This document shows positions 48,567 to 61,412 of a DNA stretch of 64,000 nucleotides, piece after piece; the first letter of the stretch is position 1, and every line of letters starts with the position of its first letter. The notes beneath the pieces were generated by a model that was not told the DNA's origin, did no database searches, and worked only from the letters and a program-made list of their open reading frames with translations. The position numbers and the translations under genes are program-made. This stretch comes from Enterobacter bugandensis (GTDB lineage: Bacteria; Pseudomonadota; Gammaproteobacteria; Enterobacterales; Enterobacteriaceae), in the NCBI RefSeq assembly GCF_900324475.1, contig NZ_LT992502.1:4650001-4714000 (forward strand), written 5' to 3'.

Positions 48567-49253
48567 ATGTATTTACGGCGTTTGTTGACTCTGTTCATCA
48601 TGCTCTCTTTTTCATTTTTAACACCCTTGTCGACGGCTGGCGTCATTATTGGCGGAACCCGCGTTGTTTATAGTAGCGATAAATCCGATGCGACAATTAG
48701 CATAAAAAATAACGAAGCGACCACGCCTTATCTCATACAGAAGTGGGTCGATCCTTTTAAAGGCGATACAGCGTCGAATAAACCTCCTTTTACCGTTATT
48801 CCGCCGGTTTCAAGGCTGGAGGCCGGGCAGGAGAAAGTATTGCGCATCATGAAAGTGAAGGGCGAACTGCCTCACGATCGGGAATCGCTGTTCTGGCTCA
48901 ACATCAAAAATATTCCGCCGTCCAGTTCAAACCCCAATTCGCTCGAAATTGCGATTAAGACGCGGATAAAACTTTTTTGGCGTCCGGCGACCCTGAATAT
49001 CACGCCTGAACGGGCTGCGGCGAAGGTTAAATGGCGTGTTCAAAACCAGCAGCTAGTGATTGAAAATCCGAGCCCGCTACATATTAACGTTATGAATGTC
49101 ACCGTCGATAAAAAAGACGTTCCCTTAAACATCATTCCCCCTTTTGACACCATTCGTTTGCCGCTTCCGGAAGGGATTAACGGCCACGCGCTGGTCTGGC
49201 GTTTCGTTAACGATTTTGGGGCAATCAGTCAGGAAATTCACGTCACGCTGTAA
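48567..49253 (+). CDS. Periplasmic fimbrial chaperone, PapD/FimC family
   Basis: 228 residues. Signal peptide MYLRRLLTLFIMLSFSFLTP... ending near STA. Domain 1 holds the conserved Arg in GGTRVVYSS and the Lys/Arg-Pro strand TRIKLFWRP; the loop before it is short, the FGS type that serves rod-like pili. Carries pilins to the usher by donor-strand complementation. The ribosome site GAGGA lies 6 bases before ATG 48567. 8 to 17 bases before the usher, depending on its start. Confidence 0.93.
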   Translation: MYLRRLLTLFIMLSFSFLTPLSTAGVIIGGTRVVYSSDKSDATISIKNNEATTPYLIQKWVDPFKGDTASNKPPFTVIPPVSRLEAGQEKVLRIMKVKGELPHDRESLFWLNIKNIPPSSSNPNSLEIAIKTRIKLFWRPATLNITPERAAAKVKWRVQNQQLVIENPSPLHINVMNVTVDKKDVPLNIIPPFDTIRLPLPEGINGHALVWRFVNDFGAISQEIHVTL

Positions 49254-49270
49254 ACATAGGGATGTTTGAT

Positions 49271-51793
49271 ATGGGGTGTTTCCGTTTTTTCATTGCGCTG
49301 GCCTCGGGGGTATCTCTCGGCTTTTCAGGCGTGACGCTGGCAAAAGATATCTTTAACCCTGCGCTTCTTGAAATTGACCATCCGGTGGATGTTGATATCC
49401 ACCAGTTTAACCGCGCCAATACGTTACCTGCGGGCTCTTATAAGGTTGATATTCATGTTAACGATGAGTTTATCGATAGCCGGGAGGTCACCTTTATTGA
49501 AGATAAGGCTGGCGATAGGCTGCATCCCTGTTTTAAGCACGTCAGGACGGTGCTTGCGGAGCTCGGGGCTAAGGTGGCGGCGATCGGTTCGCTGGATCGC
49601 CTGGACGAAAACGCCTGTGTGGACCCTACCCCGCTGATCCCTGGCGCCACATGGACGTTCGATACCGATAAGCTGCTGCTCAACGTCACGCTGCCGCAGA
49701 TTTACATTGATACCACCGCCCGCGGCACCATCAATCCTGCCCGCTGGGATGAAGGTATTAATGCGTTGATGATGAACTATGACTTTTCCGGCTCCAGCAC
49801 GTTGCAGTCTGATGATGACGACAATAGCGATTTCTACTATCTGAACCTGCGAAACGGGGCGAACATTGGCGCGTGGCGTTTACGCAATTACAGCACGCTA
49901 AACATCATTGACGGTCATTCGGATTACCATTCCATCAGCACCTATGTGCAGCGAAACCTCGCGACGTTACGCAGCCAGATCATGATGGGTGATACCTGGA
50001 CCGCGAGCGATGTCTTCGACAGTACCCAGGTGCGCGGCGTGCGCCTGTATACCGATGATGAAATGCTTCCTTCCAGCCTGACGGGCTTTGCGCCGGTCGT
50101 TCGGGGCGTAGCGAAAAGCAATGCGACGGTGATTATTCGGCAGAACGGCTACATCATTTACCAATCTGCCGTGCCGCAGGGACCGTTTGCGCTAAAGGAT
50201 TTAAACACCACCAGCTCCGGCGGCGACCTGGACGTGACCATCAAAGAAGAAGACGGCAGTGAGCAACACTTCACGCAGCCCTACGCCTCGCTGGCCATCC
50301 TCAAGCGTGAAGATCAGACCGACGTCGATATCAGCGCAGGTGAACTGCGCGATCAAAGCGAATTCCAGCCCAACGTTTTTCAGGCGCAGATTCTGCACGG
50401 CTTTCCTGCCGGGATAACGGTTTACGGTGGCGTGCAGGCCGCGGAAGCGTATCGCTCGGCAGCGGTGGGGGTCGGCAAAGATATGGGGGCAGTTGGCGCG
50501 TTTTCCGTCGATATCACCCAGGCACGTGCGCAGTTTACGGACGAGGACTCAGAGGAGTCCGGCCAGTCCTGGCGTTTTCTCTATTCGAAAAGGTTTGATG
50601 AAACGGATACCACGCTGAGGCTGGTGGGGTATCGCTACTCAACACAGGGCTACTACACCCTCAATGAATGGGCGTCACGCCAGAACAGTCAGCGCGATTT
50701 CTGGGTAACGGGCAACCGACGCAGCCGGCTTGAAGGGTCCTGGACGCAGAATTTCGGCGATGGCATGGGGAACATTTATCTCACGCTGAGCCGCCAGCAG
50801 TACTGGAAAACCGACGAAGTTGAACGCCTGGTTCAGCTTGGCTACAGCAATGTCTGGCGGTCGCTTTCCTGGAACCTCTCCTGGAACTACAGCGATTCCA
50901 TCACCACGGCGCAGAGCGCGGAGTATTCAGATAGCGACGATCGAGAAAGCGAACAGGTTTTTATGCTGTCGTTCTCCGTGCCGCTGTCAGCGTTGCTGCC
51001 GGACAGCTATGTGAGCTACGGCCTCACGCAGAACAACAGCGGAAAAGGAATGCACCAGCTTGGCCTGAACGGTACGGCGCTTGATAACCGTAATCTCTCC
51101 TGGAACCTCCAGCAGTCCTGGGATGCGGATGACAGTGTGTACAGCAGCAGCGCGGGGGTGGGATATGACGGAACCTATGGTTCGGTTAACGGCAGCTATG
51201 ACTACAACCAGGACAGCCAGCGGCTCAACTACGGCGCGCGCGGCGGGATCCTGCTGCATGGCGATGGAGTGACGTTCTCGCAGGAGATGGGTGAAACCGT
51301 GGCGCTGATTAAAGCACCCGGTGCAGCCGGTCTGGCAATGGAAAACGGCACCGGTACGGCAACCGACTGGCGAGGCTACACCGTTCAAACGCAGCTTAAC
51401 GCTTACGATGAAAACCGTGTGGAAATTGAGAGCGGCTATTTTGAAAAAGCGAACGTCGAGCTGGAGAACAGCGTGCTTAACGTCATCCCCACGCGAGGTG
51501 CGGTGGTGCGGGCGGAATTTATCACCCACGTTGGCTATCGCGTGCTCTTTGAGGTCACACAGGCCAACGGCAAACCGGTTCCCTTTGGCGCAGTGGCATC
51601 TGCCGAACTGGCGACGGGCAGCGTGTCGGGCATTACCGGCGAGAATGGCGAACTGTATCTTTCGGGCATGCCGGAAGAGGGAACGTTCACGCTGAAGTGG
51701 GGGAGTGAAAAGACAAAACCTTGCAAGGTCCATTATCAGTTCCCCAAACCAACGGGTGTTGAACTGGTTCAAACAGCGGTCGTGTGCCAATAG
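49271..51793 (+). CDS. Outer-membrane fimbrial usher, FimD/PapC family
   Basis: 840 residues from ATG 49271; an ATG at 49262 adds three residues, but the AGGG ribosome site touches it and fits the second ATG better (9 bases). Signal peptide to about VTLA, then the N-terminal chaperone-binding domain (DIFNPALLEIDHP), the 24-strand pore with plug, and C-terminal domains ending TAVVCQ. Two cysteines near the C-terminus (KPCKVHY, VVCQ) and two near 110 are family features. Secretes and assembles the pilus. Confidence 0.93.
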   Translation: MGCFRFFIALASGVSLGFSGVTLAKDIFNPALLEIDHPVDVDIHQFNRANTLPAGSYKVDIHVNDEFIDSREVTFIEDKAGDRLHPCFKHVRTVLAELGAKVAAIGSLDRLDENACVDPTPLIPGATWTFDTDKLLLNVTLPQIYIDTTARGTINPARWDEGINALMMNYDFSGSSTLQSDDDDNSDFYYLNLRNGANIGAWRLRNYSTLNIIDGHSDYHSISTYVQRNLATLRSQIMMGDTWTASDVFDSTQVRGVRLYTDDEMLPSSLTGFAPVVRGVAKSNATVIIRQNGYIIYQSAVPQGPFALKDLNTTSSGGDLDVTIKEEDGSEQHFTQPYASLAILKREDQTDVDISAGELRDQSEFQPNVFQAQILHGFPAGITVYGGVQAAEAYRSAAVGVGKDMGAVGAFSVDITQARAQFTDEDSEESGQSWRFLYSKRFDETDTTLRLVGYRYSTQGYYTLNEWASRQNSQRDFWVTGNRRSRLEGSWTQNFGDGMGNIYLTLSRQQYWKTDEVERLVQLGYSNVWRSLSWNLSWNYSDSITTAQSAEYSDSDDRESEQVFMLSFSVPLSALLPDSYVSYGLTQNNSGKGMHQLGLNGTALDNRNLSWNLQQSWDADDSVYSSSAGVGYDGTYGSVNGSYDYNQDSQRLNYGARGGILLHGDGVTFSQEMGETVALIKAPGAAGLAMENGTGTATDWRGYTVQTQLNAYDENRVEIESGYFEKANVELENSVLNVIPTRGAVVRAEFITHVGYRVLFEVTQANGKPVPFGAVASAELATGSVSGITGENGELYLSGMPEEGTFTLKWGSEKTKPCKVHYQFPKPTGVELVQTAVVCQ

Positions 51794-51802
51794 GGAAATG
51801 AG

Positions 51803-52876
51803 ATGAAACGACGTATCACTTTTATAGCAGTCGCCATGCTGCTTTTTACCCCTTTTTCCCACGCTGCGACGACAGAAGGCGGGGTGTGTTTCGCCATCGG
51901 CGGCACCTATATTTTCAATCTGAATCTTAACGGGGCAGAAATACCGGCAGATAAAAACCAGGCGGGAACCGAGGTGCGCGATCTGACGACCCTGCAATCG
52001 CCTTCCCAGTATAAACTGGGATGTAACTGCCTGACCCATTTCACCACCACGTTTCGTAGCGTCTACTTCACCGCGCGTTCGCCCTTAAGCGTTAATACCG
52101 TTAAAAATGGATATACCTACTACAGGTTGAACGATCACCTCAGTATTGCGTCCTCTATTCACGTGCTGGGACGTGACTATCTCGCCGTTCCCTTTGAGGC
52201 GGAGCCCAACCGGGTGACGTCCGGTATCTACTGTTATACCTCCAGTGTAGAGGGCTCAGAGGCAACGCTTGATACCGGCTCTCAGGTAAAAATATCGTTT
52301 TTGATCGACAAGCCCTTTATTGGAAAAATTACCGTTCCGGGTACGACGATTGCCACGCTCTATGGCGGTATCGATGAAGCGTCCTCTCTGGCAAGTACCG
52401 AGAAGCTCGCCGAAATAAAAATTGCCGGAGACATCGTGGTACCGCAAAACTGCGAGATTGCGCCGGGTCAGTCGCTGGAAATTGATTTTGGAAAAATTCC
52501 CGCCAGCGCGTTTTCAGCCACCAAAGGCGAGGCGGTCGGTAGCCGCAAAATCCGCAAGATGATACAGGTGAAATGTACCGGCATGCTGGATGAGAACATC
52601 GTCCGATCCGCTTTCCATGCCGATCCCGTTGACGCTGACGCCACGATGATGAAAGTGAACGGCAATGATGACGTAGGGATCGTTATTTATGATAAATGGG
52701 ACCGCGTCGTCAACGTCAATGGGGGGAGCATGGATATGGATATGGGAGCCAACCAGGGGGGCGCCGAAGTTAACTCGCTCACCTTCTCTGCTGCCCCGGC
52801 CAGCGCGACGGGGAGTATTCCGAAGCCCGGCGCCTTTGAAGCCTGGGCAACCGTGACCTTCGAAATTCAAAATTAA
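51803..52876 (+). CDS. Fimbrial tip adhesin, LpfD-like
   Basis: 357 residues, twice a pilin, as expected for a two-domain adhesin. Signal peptide MKRRITFIAVAMLLFTPFSHA. The N-terminal domain (about 20-205) has cysteines in GGVCFAI, KLGCNC and GIYCYTS and would bind the receptor, which is unknown. The C-terminal pilin domain begins near IAGDIVVPQNCEI and ends FEAWATVTFEIQN. Last gene of the cluster. An odd Met/Asp/Gly segment (GGSMDMDMGANQGG) sits in the pilin domain. Confidence 0.85.
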   Translation: MKRRITFIAVAMLLFTPFSHAATTEGGVCFAIGGTYIFNLNLNGAEIPADKNQAGTEVRDLTTLQSPSQYKLGCNCLTHFTTTFRSVYFTARSPLSVNTVKNGYTYYRLNDHLSIASSIHVLGRDYLAVPFEAEPNRVTSGIYCYTSSVEGSEATLDTGSQVKISFLIDKPFIGKITVPGTTIATLYGGIDEASSLASTEKLAEIKIAGDIVVPQNCEIAPGQSLEIDFGKIPASAFSATKGEAVGSRKIRKMIQVKCTGMLDENIVRSAFHADPVDADATMMKVNGNDDVGIVIYDKWDRVVNVNGGSMDMDMGANQGGAEVNSLTFSAAPASATGSIPKPGAFEAWATVTFEIQN

Positions 52877-52878
52877 TA

Positions 52879-52905
52879 ACAACGGCTGTTTATGACAGCC
52901 GTTGT
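52879..52905 (+). terminator. Hairpin ending the fimbrial operon
   Basis: ACAACGGCTGT and ACAGCCGTTGT pair around TTATG three bases after the adhesin stop. It has no long T run. Confidence 0.65.
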
Positions 52906-53013
52906 CATATTCACATCTTTGAACCAGGCTTAACGCATCTCAGTGTGACATTATCATGACAGGGATATGATTTTATTTGTATTAAAATCATTACCTTAAC
53001 TCAAACACGTTGA

Positions 53014-53064
53014 TTGTCATAAAACTGTCATATTTCGTACATTTATCTGTCACCTGTTTGTCCT
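53014..53064 (+). promoter_or_regulatory. Pho boxes of pstS
   Basis: Heptads at an exact 11-base period: TTGTCAT 53014, CTGTCAT 53025, CGTACAT 53036, CTGTCAC 53047, TTGTCCT 53058. They match the E. coli pstS PhoB sites almost base for base. The last heptad lies where a -35 would be; a -10 (TATTTT) follows at 53064. Confidence 0.93.
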
Positions 53065-53088
53065 ATTTTGCTCATCGTAGCCACTTAA

Positions 53089-54162
<1,074 letters not shown>

Positions 54163-54182
54163 TTTAGCATTCTGACGAAAAT

Positions 54183-54209
54183 GGCGGGTGGCGCTTGCGC
54201 TTACCCGCC
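54183..54209. repeat. REP element between pstS and pstC
   Basis: GGCGGGT 54183-54189 with ACCCGCC 54203-54209. It probably stabilises the pstS part of the mRNA and reduces pstC expression. Confidence 0.8.
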
Positions 54210-54240
54210 GATTTCGTAAACGCGTTTAACAGAAGAGTGA

Positions 54241-56093
<1,853 letters not shown>

Positions 56094-56128
56094 TTTTTTA
56101 CGGCGCGGCAGCTCGCGGCGTCGAATGA

Positions 56129-56914
<786 letters not shown>

Positions 56915-56940
56915 TTTGCCTTAGTGCATGTGGAGAAACC

Positions 56941-57666
56941 ATGGACAACCTCAATCTTAATAAACACATTTCAGGCCAGTTCAACGCAGAGCTGGAAAGT
57001 ATTCGCACGCAGGTGATGACCATGGGTGGCATGGTCGAGCAGCAGCTTTCTGATGCGATTACGGCAATGCATAACCAGGACAGCGAGCTGGCGAAGCGCG
57101 TCATCGAAGGCGACCATAACGTCAACATGATGGAAGTGGCGATCGATGAAGCCTGCGTGCGTATTATCGCCAAGCGTCAGCCGACCGCGAGCGACCTGCG
57201 TCTGGTAATGGCGATCATTAAAACCATCGCCGAGCTGGAACGTATTGGTGACGTGGCGGATAAAATCTGCCGCACCGCGCTGGAGAAGTTTTCCCAGCAG
57301 CATCAGCCGCTGCTGGTGAGCCTGGAGTCGCTGGGCCGCCACACTGTGCAGATGCTGCACGACGTGCTGGATGCCTTTGCGCGTATGGATCTGGACGAAG
57401 CGGTGCGTATCTACCGTGAAGACAAGAAAGTCGACCAGGAGTATGAAGGCATTGTGCGTCAGCTGATGACCTACATGATGGAAGATTCCCGTACCATCCC
57501 AAGCGTGCTGACGGCCCTGTTCTGCGCGCGCTCTATCGAGCGTATCGGCGACCGCTGCCAGAACATTTGCGAATATATTTTCTACTTCGTGAAGGGTCAG
57601 GACTTCCGTCACGTGGGCGGCGACGAGCTGGACAAGCTGCTGGCGGGTAAAGATCCGAAAGAGTGA
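56941..57666 (+). CDS. phoU: Phosphate signalling protein PhoU
   Basis: 241 residues made of two three-helix bundles, with metal-binding acidic repeats EXXXDXXD-like ([12 protein letters not shown] and [12 protein letters not shown]). Represses the Pho regulon when phosphate is plentiful. ATG 56941 matches E. coli; 10 further codons are open upstream. Confidence 0.97.
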   Translation: MDNLNLNKHISGQFNAELESIRTQVMTMGGMVEQQLSDAITAMHNQDSELAKRVIEGDHNVNMMEVAIDEACVRIIAKRQPTASDLRLVMAIIKTIAELERIGDVADKICRTALEKFSQQHQPLLVSLESLGRHTVQMLHDVLDAFARMDLDEAVRIYREDKKVDQEYEGIVRQLMTYMMEDSRTIPSVLTALFCARSIERIGDRCQNICEYIFYFVKGQDFRHVGGDELDKLLAGKDPKE

Positions 57667-57673
57667 TGGTTGT

Positions 57674-57700
57674 GGCGGGTGGCGCTGGCGCTTACCCGCC
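57674..57700. repeat. REP element between phoU and yieH
   Basis: GGCGGGT 57674-57680 with ACCCGCC 57694-57700. It fills the 44-base gap between the two convergent genes and may end both transcripts. Confidence 0.8.
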
Positions 57701-57710
57701 CTACGTTAGC

Positions 57711-58376
57711 TTAACGCGTAATATCCCACCCGCGTGCCTTCCACAACTCTGGCAATTGCGCCAGATCGGTAAAGGTCGTCACTTTTGGATGATCGATCGG
57801 CTTGTTGTGCGGATCGGCACAGAAGTAAAACACCTCCATCCCCGCATCAATCCCCGACTGGGCGCCCGCAGGCGAGTCATCCACCAGAATGCAGTTCTCC
57901 ACGTTGACGTTCATCGCTTTCGCCGCGTGGAACATCAGGGCCGGATCGGGTTTCCAGCGCTGGATATCGTAGCCGCTGAACAGTTTTTCCGGAAAGTGGT
58001 GGAGCATTTCAAGCTTGCCCAGTGAATGCTGCATTTTGCTGACCGGACCGTTGGAAACTACGCAGATTGGCACCGTCATCGCATCCAGCAGCGCGTTAGC
58101 CCCGGCAATAACTTCCAGTTCTGAGTCGAAGAGGCGTGCGACCTCGGCGCGGTACACCGGTTCCAGCTCCGCTTTCGCCAGATCCACCCCGTGCTCTTCG
58201 TTAATGATGTCGATGATCTCGTACAGCTTCACGCCCTTAAAGCGTTTGAACACCTCTTCGAGATCGAGCGTAATGCCAAATTCCTGGAACATGGCGACAT
58301 ACGCGCGGGAACAAATGACCTCACTGTCGACCAGCGTACCGTCACAGTCGAAAAATACCGCTTCAATTCCGGACAT
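57711..58376 (-). CDS. yieH: YieH, HAD-family 6-phosphogluconate phosphatase
   Basis: 221 residues, as in E. coli. HAD motif I is FFDCDGT (D10, D12), motif II VVSNGP, motif III with Lys in RWKPDP, and motif IV VDDSPAG. The E. coli enzyme prefers 6-phosphogluconate. The start at 58376 (MSGIEAVFF) is chosen over an open frame 6 codons longer. Directly after phoU here, without the bgl genes found nearby in E. coli. Confidence 0.95.
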   Translation of the reverse strand: MSGIEAVFFDCDGTLVDSEVICSRAYVAMFQEFGITLDLEEVFKRFKGVKLYEIIDIINEEHGVDLAKAELEPVYRAEVARLFDSELEVIAGANALLDAMTVPICVVSNGPVSKMQHSLGKLEMLHHFPEKLFSGYDIQRWKPDPALMFHAAKAMNVNVENCILVDDSPAGAQSGIDAGMEVFYFCADPHNKPIDHPKVTTFTDLAQLPELWKARGWDITR

Positions 58377-58425
58377 GCCCTTCCCTTTTAACAAGTTTAA
58401 CGTTTACGTACGACAGATTTACGAG

Positions 58426-58441
58426 ACGCAATCGTTGCCGT
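58426..58441. promoter_or_regulatory. Possible PurR operator of adeP
   Basis: ACGCAATCGTTGCCGT matches 13 of 16 bases of the PurR palindrome ACGCAAACGTTTGCGT, about 100 bases before adeP. PurR control of this gene in E. coli makes sense of it. Confidence 0.5.
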
Positions 58442-58541
58442 ATAAGCATAATCAATGAAAAAAGTATCCCGTAACCGCCACTATTGTCGCATTTTGGTAT
58501 AGGATAGCGACGAATTTTCCCTCCTTGTTCGGAAATTGATG

Positions 58542-59879
58542 ATGAGTCAACAACACACAACCCAGACATCTGGTCAGGGTCTGCTTGAGCGCGTATTCAA
58601 ACTGCGCGAGCACGGCACAACGGCACGCACCGAAGTGATCGCCGGTTTCACCACCTTCCTGACGATGGTCTATATCGTTTTTGTGAACCCGCAAATTCTG
58701 GGCGTCGCTGGCATGGACACCAGCGCCGTCTTTGTTACCACCTGTCTGATCGCGGCCCTTGGCAGCATCCTGATGGGCGTTTTCGCTAACCTGCCTGTGG
58801 CGCTGGCACCCGCTATGGGCCTGAATGCGTTCTTCGCGTTCGTGGTGGTTCAGGCGATGGGCCTGCCGTGGCAGGTTGGTATGGGCGCTATCTTCTGGGG
58901 TGCGGTCGGCTTGCTGCTGCTGACCATCTTCCGCGTCCGCTACTGGATGATTGCCAATATCCCGGTGAGCCTGCGCGTGGGTATCACCAGCGGTATCGGT
59001 CTGTTCATCGGCATGATGGGTCTGAAAAACGCCGGTGTGATCGTGGCGAACCCGGAAACGCTGGTGAGCATCGGTAACCTGACCTCGCACAGCGTGCTGC
59101 TGGGCGTGCTGGGCTTCTTCATCATCGCGATCCTGGCGTCGCGCAACATCCACGCTGCGGTGCTGGTCTCTATCATCGTGACCACGCTGCTGGGCTGGAT
59201 GCTGGGTGACGTGCATTACAGCGGTATTGTCTCTGCGCCGCCGAGCGTCTCTACCGTGATTGGTCACGTTGACCTGGCGGGTTCCCTGAACCTGGGCCTG
59301 GCGGGCGTGATCTTCTCCTTCATGCTGGTCAACCTGTTTGACTCCTCCGGTACGCTGATTGGCGTGACGGACAAAGCGGGTCTGGCTGACGAGAAAGGCA
59401 AATTCCCGCGCATGAAGCAGGCGCTGTATGTGGACAGCATCTCTTCCGTGGCGGGTTCTTTCATCGGCACCTCATCTGTTACCGCTTACATTGAATCCTC
59501 TTCCGGCGTGTCCGTGGGTGGCCGTACCGGCCTGACGGCGGTGGTGGTGGGTATCCTGTTCCTGCTGGTGATCTTCCTCTCTCCGCTGGCGGGTATGGTT
59601 CCACCGTATGCGGCTGCCGGCGCGCTGATTTACGTGGGCGTGCTGATGACGTCGAGCCTGGCGCGCGTGAAGTGGGAAGATTTAACCGAAGCGGTGCCAG
59701 CCTTTATTACCGCCGTGATGATGCCGTTCAGCTTCTCGATCACCGAAGGTATCGCGCTGGGCTTTATCTCTTACTGTGTCATGAAGATCGGTACCGGCCG
59801 CTTCCGCGAACTCAGCCCGTGCGTGATTATCGTTGCGCTGCTGTTTGTGTTGAAGATTGTGTTTATTGACGCGAAATAA
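58542..59879 (+). CDS. adeP: Adenine permease AdeP (YieG)
   Basis: High-affinity adenine:proton symporter of the AzgA-type NCS2 family. 445 residues with about 12 to 14 membrane segments and conserved blocks GFTTFLTMVYIVFVNPQIL, AMGLNAFFAF and TSSVTAYIESSSGV. Of three near starts (TTG 58536, ATG 58539, ATG 58542) the last gives the E. coli length and N-terminus (MSQQHTTQTSGQG). Confidence 0.96.
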   Translation: MSQQHTTQTSGQGLLERVFKLREHGTTARTEVIAGFTTFLTMVYIVFVNPQILGVAGMDTSAVFVTTCLIAALGSILMGVFANLPVALAPAMGLNAFFAFVVVQAMGLPWQVGMGAIFWGAVGLLLLTIFRVRYWMIANIPVSLRVGITSGIGLFIGMMGLKNAGVIVANPETLVSIGNLTSHSVLLGVLGFFIIAILASRNIHAAVLVSIIVTTLLGWMLGDVHYSGIVSAPPSVSTVIGHVDLAGSLNLGLAGVIFSFMLVNLFDSSGTLIGVTDKAGLADEKGKFPRMKQALYVDSISSVAGSFIGTSSVTAYIESSSGVSVGGRTGLTAVVVGILFLLVIFLSPLAGMVPPYAAAGALIYVGVLMTSSLARVKWEDLTEAVPAFITAVMMPFSFSITEGIALGFISYCVMKIGTGRFRELSPCVIIVALLFVLKIVFIDAK

Positions 59880-59890
59880 ACAGGTTTGTT

Positions 59891-59933
59891 CCCTCTCCAC
59901 GTGGGAGAGGGCCAGGGTGAGGGCATCAGGCCG
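59891..59933. repeat. Dispersed palindromic repeat, copy 2
   Basis: Same element as 26186: CCCTCTCC, loop, GGAGAGGG, then the GGGTGAGGGCATCAGGCCGC tail. It lies between the convergent adeP and chrR genes. Confidence 0.8.
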
Positions 59934-59940
59934 CTCCGGC

Positions 59941-60507
59941 TTACGCCTTCACCCGCTTAATATAATCCCCAAACGCGGTCAGCTGGCCAGAGAGATGGTC
60001 ACGCGTGCTCTGATCCACCACTTCACCCGTCTGCGGGTCGACCTTGTTTTGAATCACACCGCCCATAAATTCCGGCTTGTTCATCACCATCGCATCCAGG
60101 AACACCAGGATCTGACGCAGGTGATACTGGCAGCGTGCGCCACCAATCGCGCCCATTGAGCTGGTCTGGATCAGCACCGGTTTGCCAGACAGCGGCTGCT
60201 CCGGTAAACGGGATAACCAGTCAATGGCGTTCTTCAGGCCACCCGGAACCGAGTAGTTATACTCCGGCGTGACAATGACCACACCGTCGGCCTGGCGGAT
60301 CTGCTCGGCTATCGCCTCCACGCTCTGCGGGAACCCCTCTTCCTGCTGGATATCTGCATCATACAGCGGGATATCGCCAATAGATGGCAGGGCGCTAATT
60401 TCCATACCTGCCGGGGCCAGCTGCGGCAGCGTGCGGGCAACCATTCCGTTAAATGAACCTTTGCGCAGGCTTCCCAGTAACGTAACTACTTTCAACGTAT
60501 CAGACAT
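59941..60507 (-). CDS. chrR: NADPH-dependent quinone/chromate reductase ChrR (YieF)
   Basis: 188 residues, flavodoxin-like FMN reductase. FMN phosphate loop LLGSLRKGSFN (residues 10-20) and PEYNYSVPGGLKNAIDW for isoalloxazine contact. Two-electron reduction of quinones protects from oxidative stress; chromate is a side substrate. 36 bases after yieE on the same strand. Confidence 0.97.
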   Translation of the reverse strand: MSDTLKVVTLLGSLRKGSFNGMVARTLPQLAPAGMEISALPSIGDIPLYDADIQQEEGFPQSVEAIAEQIRQADGVVIVTPEYNYSVPGGLKNAIDWLSRLPEQPLSGKPVLIQTSSMGAIGGARCQYHLRQILVFLDAMVMNKPEFMGGVIQNKVDPQTGEVVDQSTRDHLSGQLTAFGDYIKRVKA

Positions 60508-60543
60508 GATTACTCCTGTTTCATCATGATGACCCTGATTGGA

Positions 60544-61290
60544 TCAGCTATGGGTAAATGCTTTTTCTGCCGGTAAACTGGTTAAACGCATCAGGCGTGC
60601 GGCGGGCTCGTTGGCGCGCTCGGGCACATCCGGAAGGCTACTCCATCCCTCTTTACTGTCAAATTCCCAAATCTTTAGCCGTTCAATGGCTGGGCTAACT
60701 GCAACAGACCATATCAACACATCTTCTGCATCGCTGAGCGCCTCTACAAGCGTAGCTTTAGCGGCACGCAGGCGTCCGGAGCCGGGCAACAATTGCAACA
60801 GGTTGGCGTCGTCTGAAGCGCATCCGCAGAGCTTGCGAATACTCTGGCGCAGGGTGATGAGCTGGGCTCTGGCCTCGACGGAGTCGTTCTGGTTGCGTAC
60901 CCACAGCTTCTCATTACTGGAGAGCGGGTAGTCATCGTGCGGGCTTGCGCCGTGGAAGCTCCGCGTCGCACGCTGAAGCTCCATATCCAGCCCGCAATCC
61001 CCTTCGGTGGTCAGCGCCACGCCAATGATATTGCCCGTATAGGCAATGGAAAAACGGGGGAGTTCCGGGTCAGCAAAAACCGGGCGGCCTTCTGGTTGCG
61101 TGACGATCTCCGGCAGTTCGCTGGTGCCGTACAGCATAAACAGCAGTTCTGCGAGAAGTGCTCTCGAGGCTAAAAACCGCGTCCTGCGGTGTTCGGGGAG
61201 TTTGAGCGCCTCACTGTGACAGGCTGAAGAGAGTCTGGCCGATACGAGACGTCCTTCTGTAAGTATCCCTCTTGCAAAGTGCGTTGCCAT
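60544..61290 (-). CDS. yieE: YieE, phosphopantetheinyl-transferase-like protein
   Basis: 248 residues (E. coli 249). Resembles 4'-phosphopantetheinyl transferases: GLDMEL near residue 100 corresponds to the metal-binding GxD block. No carrier-protein partner is encoded nearby. The ribosome site GGAGCG precedes ATG 61290. Probably cotranscribed with chrR. Confidence 0.9.
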   Translation of the reverse strand: MATHFARGILTEGRLVSARLSSACHSEALKLPEHRRTRFLASRALLAELLFMLYGTSELPEIVTQPEGRPVFADPELPRFSIAYTGNIIGVALTTEGDCGLDMELQRATRSFHGASPHDDYPLSSNEKLWVRNQNDSVEARAQLITLRQSIRKLCGCASDDANLLQLLPGSGRLRAAKATLVEALSDAEDVLIWSVAVSPAIERLKIWEFDSKEGWSSLPDVPERANEPAARLMRLTSLPAEKAFTHS

Positions 61291-61412
61291 TTTTCGCTCC
61301 TTGATAATGGTCGTAATCGGTTAAACGGTTACATGATTATCGCTTAACTTGACTCCTGTTTTAATCAGTAAATCGAAGTAAGAGAAGCCTGAAGGCCGAA
61401 CTTTACATTTTC

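Noticed and set aside
58452..59267. 271-codon frame opposite adeP
   Set aside because: His/Asp/Arg-rich shadow of a membrane-protein gene.
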